Of a stretch of DNA of 8,849 nt, positions 1 through 7,354 are shown one piece after another (the stretch's first letter is position 1; every line of letters starts with the position of its first letter). The position numbers were made by a program, and so were the translations under genes. Under the pieces are notes generated by a model. That model did no database searches, was not told where the DNA came from, and saw only the letters and a list, made by a program, of their open reading frames with translations. Origin of the DNA: Candidatus Zhuqueibacterota bacterium 4484_87 (GTDB lineage: Bacteria > Zhuqueibacterota > Zhuqueibacteria > Thermofontimicrobiales > Thermofontimicrobiaceae); contig NATN01000081.1 in assembly GCA_002085355.1 (NCBI GenBank), positions 1 to 8,849 on the forward strand, written 5' to 3'.

Positions 1-259
1 TGCTGTGGCTCGCGCTTTAGTCAATTCGCCCCAGCTACTGCTGGCGGATGAACCTTCGGGAAACCTGGATCTGCAATCTGCGCAGGCATTGCATGAATTG
101 TTCTGGCAGTTGAACAGGGAAAAAGGGCAAACAATGGTCATCGTGACTCATAATTTGGATTTGGCAAAACAGGCGGATCGTGTGATCGAGTTGTACGACG
201 GCAAAATCCGTCAGATTCATAAGCAGTCCAGAGAACGCGATGACTTATTAATCGTATAA
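1..259 (+). CDS. lolD: LolD-like lipoprotein-release ABC transporter ATPase, C-terminal end (partial)
   Basis: This is the C-terminal end of an ABC ATPase; 85 residues are visible and the frame is open to the left edge. The GTG at base 5 is an internal Val codon, not a start. Visible motifs, numbered from base 2, are Walker B (LLLADE, 12-17), the D-loop SGNLD (19-23) and the switch His in VTHN (His50). The order 'ADEPSGNLD ... LHELFWQLNREKGQT ... VIVTHN' is typical of LolD, which powers release of lipoproteins from the inner membrane to LolA in diderm bacteria. Walker A and the signature motif lie outside the window. A MacB-type or FtsE ATPase is the main alternative, since these share the D-loop wording. 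The short tail after 'YDGKI' is polar and ordinary. No membrane partner is visible: the next gene, clpC, has its own promoter. Confidence 0.85.
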   Translation, partial: AVARALVNSPQLLLADEPSGNLDLQSAQALHELFWQLNREKGQTMVIVTHNLDLAKQADRVIELYDGKIRQIHKQSRERDDLLIV

Positions 260-327
260 TATTTTGCCAACTTAACGATTGGTTACAGAAATTTATTTTA
301 ATTTAAGTAATTTTTTTAAAAAAGTCA

Positions 328-356
328 TTGAAATATTGGTCTAATTTTTGTATGTT
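328..356 (+). promoter_or_regulatory. Candidate sigma-70-type promoter for clpC
   Basis: TTGAAA at 328-333 and TATGTT at 351-356 are separated by 17 bases, a good match to -35 and -10 boxes, within the AT-rich gap 260-420. A start site near 363 would give a leader of about 58 bases. The overlapping TAATTTTTG (342-350) is one base away from the TAnnTTTG -7 box used in Bacteroidota, so the exact box depends on the host. I see no CIRCE inverted repeat and no CtsR-type direct repeat nearby. The prediction rests on sequence match alone in AT-rich DNA. Confidence 0.45.
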
Positions 357-404
357 ATATTGTTGTTGTGATTATTATTATTTTGAATTTATTTTACTCG
401 GGAG

Positions 405-410
405 AAGGAG
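405..410 (+). promoter_or_regulatory. Ribosome binding site of clpC
   Basis: AAGGAG lies 10 bases before the ATG at 421, inside a longer purine-rich stretch (GGAGAAGGAG, 401-410). It supports this ATG as the start, and the protein N-terminus then matches ClpC proteins closely. Confidence 0.75.
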
Positions 411-420
411 TAGGCATTAG

Positions 421-2892
421 ATGAAAAAGAATTTTTCCAGTCGTGTTCAGGTTGTTATACAACTTTCCAGAGAAGAGGCACTGCGCTTGGGGCATGACTA
501 TATTGGAACAGAGCATTTGCTATTGGGATTGCTCAAAGAAGGCGAGGGGATGGCAATTGATATTTTGACAAATCTGGGTGTGGACCTGGATGAATTGAAA
601 AAAGCTGTGGAAGATGCCATTCGCACCACTGGCGATACTGCCACAATCGGAGATATTCCGCTGACAAAACGGGCGGAGAAAATTCTGAAAATGGCATACA
701 TGGAAGCGGACGGTTTCAAATCAGAAGTCGCCGGTACAGAGCATCTTTTGCTTGCTTTGGTCAAAGAGCAGGAAGGTGTTGCTGCTCAGGTTTTGTTGTC
801 ATTTGATATTAATTACGATTTAGTCAAACAGGAAGTGGAAAATATAATGCAGGGAACGCCGACAGTCAAAGAGCCGGGGACCCGCCGGTCAAAAACTCCG
901 GCACTGGATCATTTCGGCGTAGATTTGACTGATTTGGCACAAAAGGGAGAGCTGGATCCCATCATCGGCAGAGATGATGAGATTCAACGAGTGGCGCAAA
1001 TTTTGAGCCGCCGCAAGAAAAACAATCCCGTGCTCATCGGTGAACCTGGCGTAGGCAAAACAGCCATCGTGGAAGGTCTGGCGCTGCGCATTATTTCCAA
1101 ACAAGTGCCGCGCGTGCTTCACGACAAAAGAGTGATCACGCTTGATTTGGGCGCTATTGTTGCTGGAACCAAGTACCGCGGCCAATTTGAAGAGCGGATG
1201 AAAGCGATAATGAACGAGCTGGTTCGTGTCAAAGATGTGATTCTGTTCATTGACGAATTGCACACGATCGTTGGCGCGGGTGGCGCTTCCGGTTCGCTGG
1301 ATGCGTCAAATATGTTCAAGCCAGCGCTTTCACGCGGCGAAATTCAATGTATCGGAGCCACAACGCTGGACGAGTACAGATTGTACATTGAAAAAGATGG
1401 TGCACTGGAACGACGGTTTCAGAAAATTATGGTTGAACCACCTTCAACCGATGAGACTTTGCAGATTCTGCATGGATTAAAGGATAGATACGAGGCTCAT
1501 CATAAAGTGAAATACGATGATGCTGCCATTGACGCAGCCGTCAAATTGTCCGACCGTTACATTACGGACAAATTTATGCCGGACAAAGCAATTGATGTGC
1601 TGGATGAAACTGGCGCGATGGTTCATCTGGCGAACATCATTGTGCCAGACGAAATTTTGGAGTTGGAAGAGAGAGTCAAGCACATTCGTGAACAAAAAGA
1701 TATGGTCATTCGTGCTCAGGAATTTGAAAAAGCAGCCATTTTCCGTGATCGGGAGAGGAAATTGTTGCGCCAGTTAGAACTGGCAAAACGCCGCTGGCAG
1801 GAAAATGATTCCGAACGAATATCAGTTGTCACTGAACAGGATGTGGCTGAAGTCGTTTCCATGATGACGGGTATCCCTGTACAAAAAGTGGCGCAATCCG
1901 AATCGGAAAAATTATTGAAGATGGAGCAAGTACTCAAGAAGCGAATTATAGGTCAGGATGAGGCAATTTCAAAATTGTCCAAAGCGATTCAGCGCACGCG
2001 CGCCGGATTGAAGGACCCGGATAAACCCATCGGTTCATTCATCTTTCTGGGACCCAGTGGCGTCGGAAAGACGCAATTAGCCAAGGAACTGGCAGCTTAT
2101 TTATTCGAGGACGAAGAAGCTCTGGTGCGCATCGATATGTCCGAATACATGGAAAAATTTTCCGTCTCTCGCCTGATCGGCGCGCCTCCCGGATACGTCG
2201 GCTATGAAGAAGGTGGCCAATTGACGGAAAAAGTACGTCGCCATCCTTATTCGGTTGTTTTGTTTGATGAAATTGAGAAGGCACATCCTGATGTGTTTAA
2301 CATTTTATTGCAAATCCTTGATGAAGGCCGGGTCACCGACGGATTAGGTCGCCGAGTGGATTTTAAAAATACGATTTTGATTTTGACTTCCAATATTGGC
2401 GCCAGACAAATTGCGCAGGGCAGCAATATCGGGTTCGCCAAGGGCGATGAGAAAAATAATTACGAAGCAATGAAAAATCGTATCGTTGGCGAAATGAAGC
2501 GCCTTTTTAATCCGGAATTCCTCAATCGTCTCGACGAGGTCGTTGTATTCCGGCAGTTGACTTTGAAAGATGTTGTAAAGATTGTCGACCTCGTTGTTGA
2601 AGATATGCTGAAGAAAGTTTCCGAAAGGAATATCAATATAACTTTAACAAAGTCGGCGAAAGAGTTTGTTGCTGAAAAAGGATTCGATGCTAGTTTTGGT
2701 GCGAGACCGTTGAAACGGACTATTCAAAAATACATCGAAGATCCCATTGCTGAAGAAATTCTCAAAGGAAATTTTTCCGATGGCAGCTTAATTCAGGTCA
2801 TGAAAAAAGGTGATCACTTGACTTTCACCGGCAAACCGCAAAAAAGCACCGAAGAGATCGGTTCAGAAAAGGAAACGCCTCCGAGCAAATAG
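421..2892 (+). CDS. clpC: ClpC-type ATP-dependent Clp protease ATP-binding subunit
   Basis: This 823-residue Hsp100 AAA+ unfoldase is predicted to form a cytoplasmic hexamer that unfolds substrates and feeds them to ClpP. Domains in order: a double Clp_N repeat (about 1-145, with 'GTEHLLLGLL' and 'GTEHLLLALV'); AAA-1 with Walker A GEPGVGKT (207-214), Walker B ILFIDE (274-279), sensor IGATT (311-315) and Arg fingers R331/R332; a short middle region with a UVR-type motif (about 415-460), which marks ClpC rather than ClpB; and AAA-2 with Walker A GPSGVGKT (544-551), Walker B VVLFDE (612-617), sensor TSN (656-658) and sensor-2 GARPLKR (760-766). The tripeptide IGF at 670-672 occupies the ClpP-docking loop, so a ClpP partner is expected elsewhere in the genome. 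Length is normal for ClpC. The box usually written DEAG reads DETG (T397). The last 20 or so residues form a polar tail. The gene appears to be transcribed alone, with its own promoter and terminator; ctsR, mcsA and mcsB are not adjacent. Confidence 0.97.
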   Translation: MKKNFSSRVQVVIQLSREEALRLGHDYIGTEHLLLGLLKEGEGMAIDILTNLGVDLDELKKAVEDAIRTTGDTATIGDIPLTKRAEKILKMAYMEADGFKSEVAGTEHLLLALVKEQEGVAAQVLLSFDINYDLVKQEVENIMQGTPTVKEPGTRRSKTPALDHFGVDLTDLAQKGELDPIIGRDDEIQRVAQILSRRKKNNPVLIGEPGVGKTAIVEGLALRIISKQVPRVLHDKRVITLDLGAIVAGTKYRGQFEERMKAIMNELVRVKDVILFIDELHTIVGAGGASGSLDASNMFKPALSRGEIQCIGATTLDEYRLYIEKDGALERRFQKIMVEPPSTDETLQILHGLKDRYEAHHKVKYDDAAIDAAVKLSDRYITDKFMPDKAIDVLDETGAMVHLANIIVPDEILELEERVKHIREQKDMVIRAQEFEKAAIFRDRERKLLRQLELAKRRWQENDSERISVVTEQDVAEVVSMMTGIPVQKVAQSESEKLLKMEQVLKKRIIGQDEAISKLSKAIQRTRAGLKDPDKPIGSFIFLGPSGVGKTQLAKELAAYLFEDEEALVRIDMSEYMEKFSVSRLIGAPPGYVGYEEGGQLTEKVRRHPYSVVLFDEIEKAHPDVFNILLQILDEGRVTDGLGRRVDFKNTILILTSNIGARQIAQGSNIGFAKGDEKNNYEAMKNRIVGEMKRLFNPEFLNRLDEVVVFRQLTLKDVVKIVDLVVEDMLKKVSERNINITLTKSAKEFVAEKGFDASFGARPLKRTIQKYIEDPIAEEILKGNFSDGSLIQVMKKGDHLTFTGKPQKSTEEIGSEKETPPSK

Positions 2893-2919
2893 TAATTAGA
2901 AAAAATTCAATGATAAAAT

Positions 2920-2954
2920 AAAAGCCAGGTCGTGCATTCTGCCTGGCTTTTTTT
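2920..2954 (+). terminator. Rho-independent terminator of clpC, probably bidirectional
   Basis: A 10-base-pair stem (2920-2929 with 2942-2951, core AAAGCCAGG/CCTGGCTTT) encloses a 12-base loop and runs into seven T residues (2948-2954), 27 bases after the clpC stop. Read on the minus strand the same stem is followed by TTTTATTTTAT, so it can also end the operon that converges from the right, whose last stop codon is at 3002. Confidence 0.9.
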
Positions 2955-3001
2955 ATAAACGGAAATCATCTGCAAAAAAATAATACATCAAATCTTACTG
3001 C

Positions 3002-5650
3002 TTATTTTTTCGATTCGGGATGTAGCCCGCTGAAATATTTGTAAATGTCAGAATTAGGCTGACAAATTTGAACGCGATAACTTCCAGGCTCAAAAACAAA
3101 AGGCTGGAATCGTTCCGCTTGGATTCGCAGTGCGTAAACTAATTTATCGTCTTTGAATACTTTAACTACTGGATTTTTCATTTCTTTGAGACTAACTTCA
3201 GGTAAATAGCCAAAGATTTTTGCTCTGTAGTTGTCTGTTTGATGAAAATGTACAGGCCAACCCGGATATGGTTTGTCTTTCAGTGGGTTAGCCCAGCGAG
3301 GCCAGTTCTCAAAAATGATCTCACGGTTGTGTTTCACTAATTTTACGATTCCGTAGCCCGGAGCCAGATCATGCAATAGCGCCGGTTCCTTCCCGCTTTT
3401 AACCGGATTGGACACGGCGTAAACGGTCATTTTATTTCCAAATCCGTCTTCGAAATCGCCGGTATATTTTGGCGTGCCGGGAAGATGGTTTTTTCCGGTA
3501 AATGGCGGAAACCAGCGTCTTGGCCAAAAATTAGCGATGGAAGGCACACAAAGCGCAAATCCTGCATCATGCCAGTCGTCAATACCATACTGAATCGTGC
3601 TGCCTAAATGCTGATCCCCGGCAATGTGGATGGCAAAACATTTGCGCATAATCTGCAGCGCCCTATTCCTTCCCGACGGAGGCCAGCCATCAGAATCCAT
3701 GTCCGCAGCTAATTTTTGATTTTCGATGTACTCGCCAGGTTCAGGGATCGGTGCGCGTGCGACAGCCGAGCCGTTTTTGGCGTCCTGTGGGATTGTAGCT
3801 ACATTGGAGAATATCGTTTGTGAAAGTACAACTTTCATCCACGTTTGATGTCCCCAATCCTGTGCCCAGTGTTCCAGAAACAGAAGTTGCCTTTTGCCTA
3901 ACAGGGACGCTGTCGGAACATCCGCTTCGCTGCGCGGATCAAAGTCCGGATTCTGTGCCCAGCCGTTTAGTACTTTTGCTTTTGGAAGCAGCGGTTTTGG
4001 AGCAGATTTAAATTTTCTGTCTTCGACAATGGCAAAGCTTACTCCGCCCCAGTTCAAATCGCAGTAGTAAACGGAAATTCCTTGTTTCACTGGTGTGGTA
4101 TCAAAAGGGTCGGGCAAGTTGCTGGTCTGAGTGCGTTGCACCATATTTACCCAGTCCGGCGGCATTTTATACCCCCCTGCGTCCTGAGCCGCAGCGCCGT
4201 ATCGTCCGGCTGGCGTTGCCTTTCCTCCTGCGCCCCAGATATTACCGTGATAAACATCATGGTCGTCAGGGATGGCAACTGTGGGAATTTCTGCTGTCAG
4301 CTCGCGGAATGCCCAGCACCATAAATACCATTTGTAAAGGTAATCGAGGTAGGGATGGCTTAAATCTACGCGCGTGGGACTGGCGCTTTCATAAACCTGA
4401 TCTCCGCTGAAAAAGAGCAAATCCGGATTATGCTTGATGATGCGACTTTTGAGATCATTATGCGGAAACCAAACGCCCCAATCCCAGGGAAAATATCCAC
4501 CATCAATTCCCGCCCATTTTCCTTTGATGGGACGGACGACGTTGTGATTTCCTGTAAATGCGGCAATAATGATGCTGTCCTTTTCTATGGGATCATGGCG
4601 AATGATGCCATCCCAGAAGTACTGCGTGTTTTTATTGTTCAGAGATTTCAATTGATAAACAAGCCTGATGGGCGTATCCGCTGAATCAATCCAGTTGTCT
4701 TCCCGAAAACAGGCAGTGTAACTTTTCGGATCAACAAAGGCGGTGTCGATGCTGCGGAATTTTTCACCATCGCTGATTTGCAATACGACTTCCCTGTGGT
4801 CTGCTGTACCTAAAGGCATCAACTGTGCTGTAATTTTCAACACCTTTTTGCTCAATGTGTATTGCGAACTGATAATTGGTCCTGCTAAATGAGTTTTGTA
4901 AAATTGAAATTTCTCGCCGCTGATTTTCCAGTCGCGAAACCAGAAGCGTGCGCCATTCTTCCCTGTGCCGGGATGTGAAATGAGCGCCACGTTTCCAATC
5001 AGCCTTTCCGGTGGAATATTTTTTATCACTAATTCACTCATTCTTTGCTGCGATTTTGCATCGAATATTTCAATTTTTATTTGAAAATGGACATTCGATT
5101 TTATTGCTGCCAGTCGAATACGCAATTGTTCGGGAAGCGATATGCTCTCATTTGTTACCTGAATCAAGGAATCTTTCTCAAAATCGCGGATGAATAAATG
5201 TCCGGAGACATCGATTCCCGCAAACAGTCCGCCGCCGGGGCCATGACTGTGATGAATGAGTGCGGCAGCGCGATAGTCCAAATTGGCGCCTGCACCGATG
5301 AGAAATCCAGTTGCCGCATCCGGGTTCAAACTATCAGCGGGCATTGGAATAGTTCCTGTGACAACGCTCATCTCAAAATCAGCGATCTTATCTGACAAAC
5401 GTCGGCTGAGCAGATGGACGGCGCGCATGGGGAAACGTGGTGACCCAGTCTGACAAATCAGAGTGCCGTTTTCGATTTTCCAATCCTGCAAACGGTTTGC
5501 CCAGAAATCAGGTCCGACCCAAACTCGGTCCGGGGAATTTTTCCAATAGCTTTGGAATTGAGTTTTGTGTATTAAATTTTTACAAGAAAAGAGAAAACAA
5601 AAAACCAAAGTAAGAGTAAGGAGTAAGAGGGAGAGATGTCGCCGATTCAT
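3002..5650 (-). CDS. PhoD-like metallophosphoesterase lipoprotein with N-terminal sandwich-like region
   Basis: This 882-residue protein is predicted to be exported and lipidated. The N-terminus (MNRR, then a hydrophobic run) ends in LFSC with the lipid-accepting Cys at 23. The start at 5650 is preferred because it gives this signal peptide and has AGGAAG five bases upstream; a 66-codon extension would overlap the upstream gene. Residues about 45-245 ('DWKIENGTLIC' through 'GARFWFRDWKISG') look like a concanavalin/LamG-type beta sandwich. Residues about 260-355 look like a second beta domain, as in PhoD N-domains. The catalytic region (about 360-770) has FTGNHN (365-370), FFSGDQVYE (D417), PDDHDVYHGN (461-470) and AGDQHLGS (677-684), which fit the metal-binding motifs of calcineurin-like/PhoD phosphoesterases. 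A further beta-rich tail follows. The PhoD family hydrolyses phosphomonoesters or phosphodiesters with Fe/Ca; the substrate here is unknown. The Cys that PhoD uses as a metal ligand is not evident in the first motif. It is the last gene of the operon. The family call is firm; the activity is inferred. Confidence 0.85.
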   Translation of the reverse strand: MNRRHLSLLLLTLTLVFCFLFSCKNLIHKTQFQSYWKNSPDRVWVGPDFWANRLQDWKIENGTLICQTGSPRFPMRAVHLLSRRLSDKIADFEMSVVTGTIPMPADSLNPDAATGFLIGAGANLDYRAAALIHHSHGPGGGLFAGIDVSGHLFIRDFEKDSLIQVTNESISLPEQLRIRLAAIKSNVHFQIKIEIFDAKSQQRMSELVIKNIPPERLIGNVALISHPGTGKNGARFWFRDWKISGEKFQFYKTHLAGPIISSQYTLSKKVLKITAQLMPLGTADHREVVLQISDGEKFRSIDTAFVDPKSYTACFREDNWIDSADTPIRLVYQLKSLNNKNTQYFWDGIIRHDPIEKDSIIIAAFTGNHNVVRPIKGKWAGIDGGYFPWDWGVWFPHNDLKSRIIKHNPDLLFFSGDQVYESASPTRVDLSHPYLDYLYKWYLWCWAFRELTAEIPTVAIPDDHDVYHGNIWGAGGKATPAGRYGAAAQDAGGYKMPPDWVNMVQRTQTSNLPDPFDTTPVKQGISVYYCDLNWGGVSFAIVEDRKFKSAPKPLLPKAKVLNGWAQNPDFDPRSEADVPTASLLGKRQLLFLEHWAQDWGHQTWMKVVLSQTIFSNVATIPQDAKNGSAVARAPIPEPGEYIENQKLAADMDSDGWPPSGRNRALQIMRKCFAIHIAGDQHLGSTIQYGIDDWHDAGFALCVPSIANFWPRRWFPPFTGKNHLPGTPKYTGDFEDGFGNKMTVYAVSNPVKSGKEPALLHDLAPGYGIVKLVKHNREIIFENWPRWANPLKDKPYPGWPVHFHQTDNYRAKIFGYLPEVSLKEMKNPVVKVFKDDKLVYALRIQAERFQPFVFEPGSYRVQICQPNSDIYKYFSGLHPESKK

Positions 5651-5655
5651 GGTTG

Positions 5656-5661
5656 CTTCCT
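5656..5661 (-). promoter_or_regulatory. Ribosome binding site that sets the lipoprotein start
   Basis: AGGAAG on the minus strand, five bases before the ATG at 5650, sits within the 13-base gap after the hydrolase stop codon. It favours this ATG over in-frame starts further upstream. Confidence 0.65.
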
Positions 5662-5663
5662 GT

Positions 5664-6221
5664 TTATTTGACAATTTTTGAAATTTCCTTGAATTCCGGA
5701 GTTCGCGATTCCACCAGTAGTTCAAACAAGACAGCCTCCGCTGTAGTGATGATGATGCCTTGCTGTCGCAGTCGCTCAATTGCTGTTTTGTGATCGATTT
5801 TTTTGCGCGATGAGACAGCATCTGCAACCAAATAAGCCTGAAAATCATTGGCGAGCAAATCCAGCGCTGTTTGCGCTACGCAAACATGGGTTTCAATCCC
5901 GCAAATCACGATCTGTTCGATGCCGCGGGATCGCATTTGCTCCTCAAATGTCGGAATGGCGCAACAGCTAAATGTCAATTTCTCTTCAATTTTTTCCGGC
6001 TGCAATACTTCCAAAATTGGAGCCTCAGTGGGACCCAATCCTTTGCGATATTGCTCTGTAATAAAAACCGGCAATTGGAGAACCTGAAATCCTTTCACCA
6101 ATTTCACAGTGTTTTCAATCACAGAATCCTTATATTTCATCACTGCGCTGATTTTTTCCTGAATGTCTATGATCAGTAATCCGGTTGTCTCTTTTTTCAG
6201 AATTGTTGGATGTCGCTTCAT
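5664..6221 (-). CDS. Isochorismatase-like cysteine hydrolase
   Basis: This is a 185-residue cytoplasmic enzyme of the isochorismatase-like (cysteine hydrolase) superfamily, whose members cleave amides or vinyl ethers (nicotinamidase, ureidoacrylate amidohydrolase, isochorismatase and many of unknown substrate). The catalytic triad is complete: D19 in LLIIDIQEK, K81 in EEKLTFSC and C114 in ETHVCVAQTA, preceded by the GIET segment that carries the usual cis-peptide. Length is normal for the compact YcaC/ISOC-like group. There are no obvious nicotinamidase metal ligands (the Asp-x-His pattern between triad Asp and Lys is absent), so nicotinamidase is less likely. The ATG at 6221 has GAGGGA four bases upstream (6226-6231); a TTG at 6233 would start inside that site's spacing and is less likely. 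It lies 38 bases after the aminotransferase and 13 bases before the lipoprotein gene. The substrate cannot be read from the sequence. Confidence 0.88.
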   Translation of the reverse strand: MKRHPTILKKETTGLLIIDIQEKISAVMKYKDSVIENTVKLVKGFQVLQLPVFITEQYRKGLGPTEAPILEVLQPEKIEEKLTFSCCAIPTFEEQMRSRGIEQIVICGIETHVCVAQTALDLLANDFQAYLVADAVSSRKKIDHKTAIERLRQQGIIITTAEAVLFELLVESRTPEFKEISKIVK

Positions 6222-6225
6222 TCTT

Positions 6226-6231
6226 TCCCTC
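6226..6231 (-). promoter_or_regulatory. Ribosome binding site that sets the hydrolase start
   Basis: GAGGGA on the minus strand, four bases before the ATG at 6221. It overlaps the alternative TTG start at 6233, which favours the ATG. An A-rich stretch (A9 on the minus strand, 6239-6247) lies just upstream and may aid ribosome loading. Confidence 0.55.
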
Positions 6232-6259
6232 AAATATGTTTTTTTTTAAGTGTTTTTGC

Positions 6260-7354
6260 TTATACGCGGCTCGACAACATGATGTATTCCAAAATATCCA
6301 TTCCATGCTCGACAATATCCATATTTGCCTGACAGCCCATGTGGCCAATACGAAAAACGCGGTTTGCCAGTTTGCCCAGGGAACCGCCGACGGCCATGCC
6401 GCGCGCACGCAACCGTTTATTCAGATAATTCCATGTTAAATTTTCCGGCACTTTCACTGCAGTGACTGTGGGAGAGCAGATCGATTCGTCTTCGGGAAAA
6501 ACTTGCAGTCCCATCTCAGTGATTCGTTGCCGGCAGTATTTGGCAATTTTTTCATGTCGTTCGATTGCATTTTTTAGCCCTTCGTCCAAAATCAATTGAC
6601 AGGCGCGATTTACTGCAGCGATGGAATGCCAGGAAAGTGTATAAGGAAACCATTGGTTTTGCGCGCCATTTTTCCAGGGCACGAGTGAGTCATATCCGTT
6701 ATAATCAATGAAATCGATTATTTTCCAGCTTCTTTTACTTACTGAAACTATGCCTAATTCCGGAGGTGCGCCAAGACATTTTTGTGATCCTACAAGGCAG
6801 AGATCAATTCCCCAGTCGTCAACTTTTACTTCCGCACCGCCAACGCTGGAAACCGCATCCACGTAGAAAAGCGGGACGCCATATTTTTTCACCAGTTTTC
6901 CGACTTCTTTAACCGGATTGATGATACCGGAAGGGGTTTCGCAATGCACCATTGTAACCATTTTCGGACGGAAATTTTTGATGGAATTTTCTACCTGTTC
7001 CAGATCAATAGCGGCATTGTATTCAGCAGCAACAACATCCACTTCGCAGCCACGAGAGCGCGCCATGTCAGCGATGCCGTGACCGAAAACGCCATTCGCA
7101 ATTGATACTACTTTGTCTCCGGGAATAAGAGCTGACTTGAGAGCAGCCCAGAGCACTAACATGGCTTCGCCGTTCATCATAACGATTGTATTTTTCGTGC
7201 CCATAATTTTTTGAAATTTTTGCTGCGTATCCTGATATAATTCATAGAATTCCGGCTCAAGATCCGATGAGCCATAATTGGTTTGATAAGCTGCTAATAC
7301 TTCTGCTGGCACGCGAGTCGGTCCCGGAACCAGGGGAATGAGATATGTTTTCAT
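6260..7354 (-). CDS. Class V aminotransferase, alanine/serine-glyoxylate type
   Basis: This is a 364-residue fold-type I PLP enzyme of the AGXT/serine-glyoxylate aminotransferase family, which moves an amino group from serine, alanine or ureidoglycine to glyoxylate or pyruvate. Visible signs are the N-terminal LVPGPTRVP (8-16), ETPSG (139-143), YVDAVSSVGG (164-173) with cofactor-binding D166, the Schiff-base Lys K192 in VGSQKCLGAPPELG, and the C-terminal RVFRIGHMG with substrate-carboxylate Arg R335. Length is normal and no key residue is missing. The motif NGEAMLVLWAAL (61-72) resembles the PucG-like branch (ureidoglycine-glyoxylate transaminase), but this does not decide the substrate. Its ATG overlaps the antiporter stop as ATGA, with GGAG eight bases upstream inside the antiporter gene, so translation of the two is probably coupled. 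The hydrolase gene follows after 38 bases. Confidence 0.92.
   Translation of the reverse strand: MKTYLIPLVPGPTRVPAEVLAAYQTNYGSSDLEPEFYELYQDTQQKFQKIMGTKNTIVMMNGEAMLVLWAALKSALIPGDKVVSIANGVFGHGIADMARSRGCEVDVVAAEYNAAIDLEQVENSIKNFRPKMVTMVHCETPSGIINPVKEVGKLVKKYGVPLFYVDAVSSVGGAEVKVDDWGIDLCLVGSQKCLGAPPELGIVSVSKRSWKIIDFIDYNGYDSLVPWKNGAQNQWFPYTLSWHSIAAVNRACQLILDEGLKNAIERHEKIAKYCRQRITEMGLQVFPEDESICSPTVTAVKVPENLTWNYLNKRLRARGMAVGGSLGKLANRVFRIGHMGCQANMDIVEHGMDILEYIMLSSRV

Noticed and set aside
260..420. Riboswitch, CIRCE or CtsR operator, or small RNA in the gap before clpC
   Set aside because: Only AT-rich low-complexity sequence (runs of TTG and ATT triplets), a promoter-like pair and a ribosome binding site are visible; the only inverted repeat seen is a weak four-base stem (CCAA/TTGG near 269-284).
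889..1263. 124-codon minus-strand open frame inside clpC
   Set aside because: It is antisense to conserved Walker motifs, has no ribosome binding site and its translation resembles no known domain.
4093..4410. 105-codon plus-strand open frame inside the phosphoesterase gene
   Set aside because: It is antisense to the conserved catalytic region and has an Arg- and Trp-rich, low-credibility composition.
5651..5848. A 66-codon N-terminal extension of the phosphoesterase reading frame
   Set aside because: It overlaps the end of the hydrolase gene, would bury the signal peptide and lipobox inside the protein, and the ATG at 5650 has its own ribosome binding site.
6222..6233. TTG at 6233 as the hydrolase start
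   Set aside because: The ATG at 6221 has GAGGGA at a usable distance, and the TTG lies just before that site; family proteins begin close to the ATG.
6239..6247. Run of nine T residues as a terminator between aminotransferase and hydrolase
   Set aside because: On the transcribed strand it reads as A residues, with no hairpin before it, so it does not form an intrinsic terminator.
6130..6408. 92-codon minus-strand frame across the aminotransferase-hydrolase junction
   Set aside because: It is a shifted reading of two well-supported genes and runs through a poly-A gap; no domain is recognisable.
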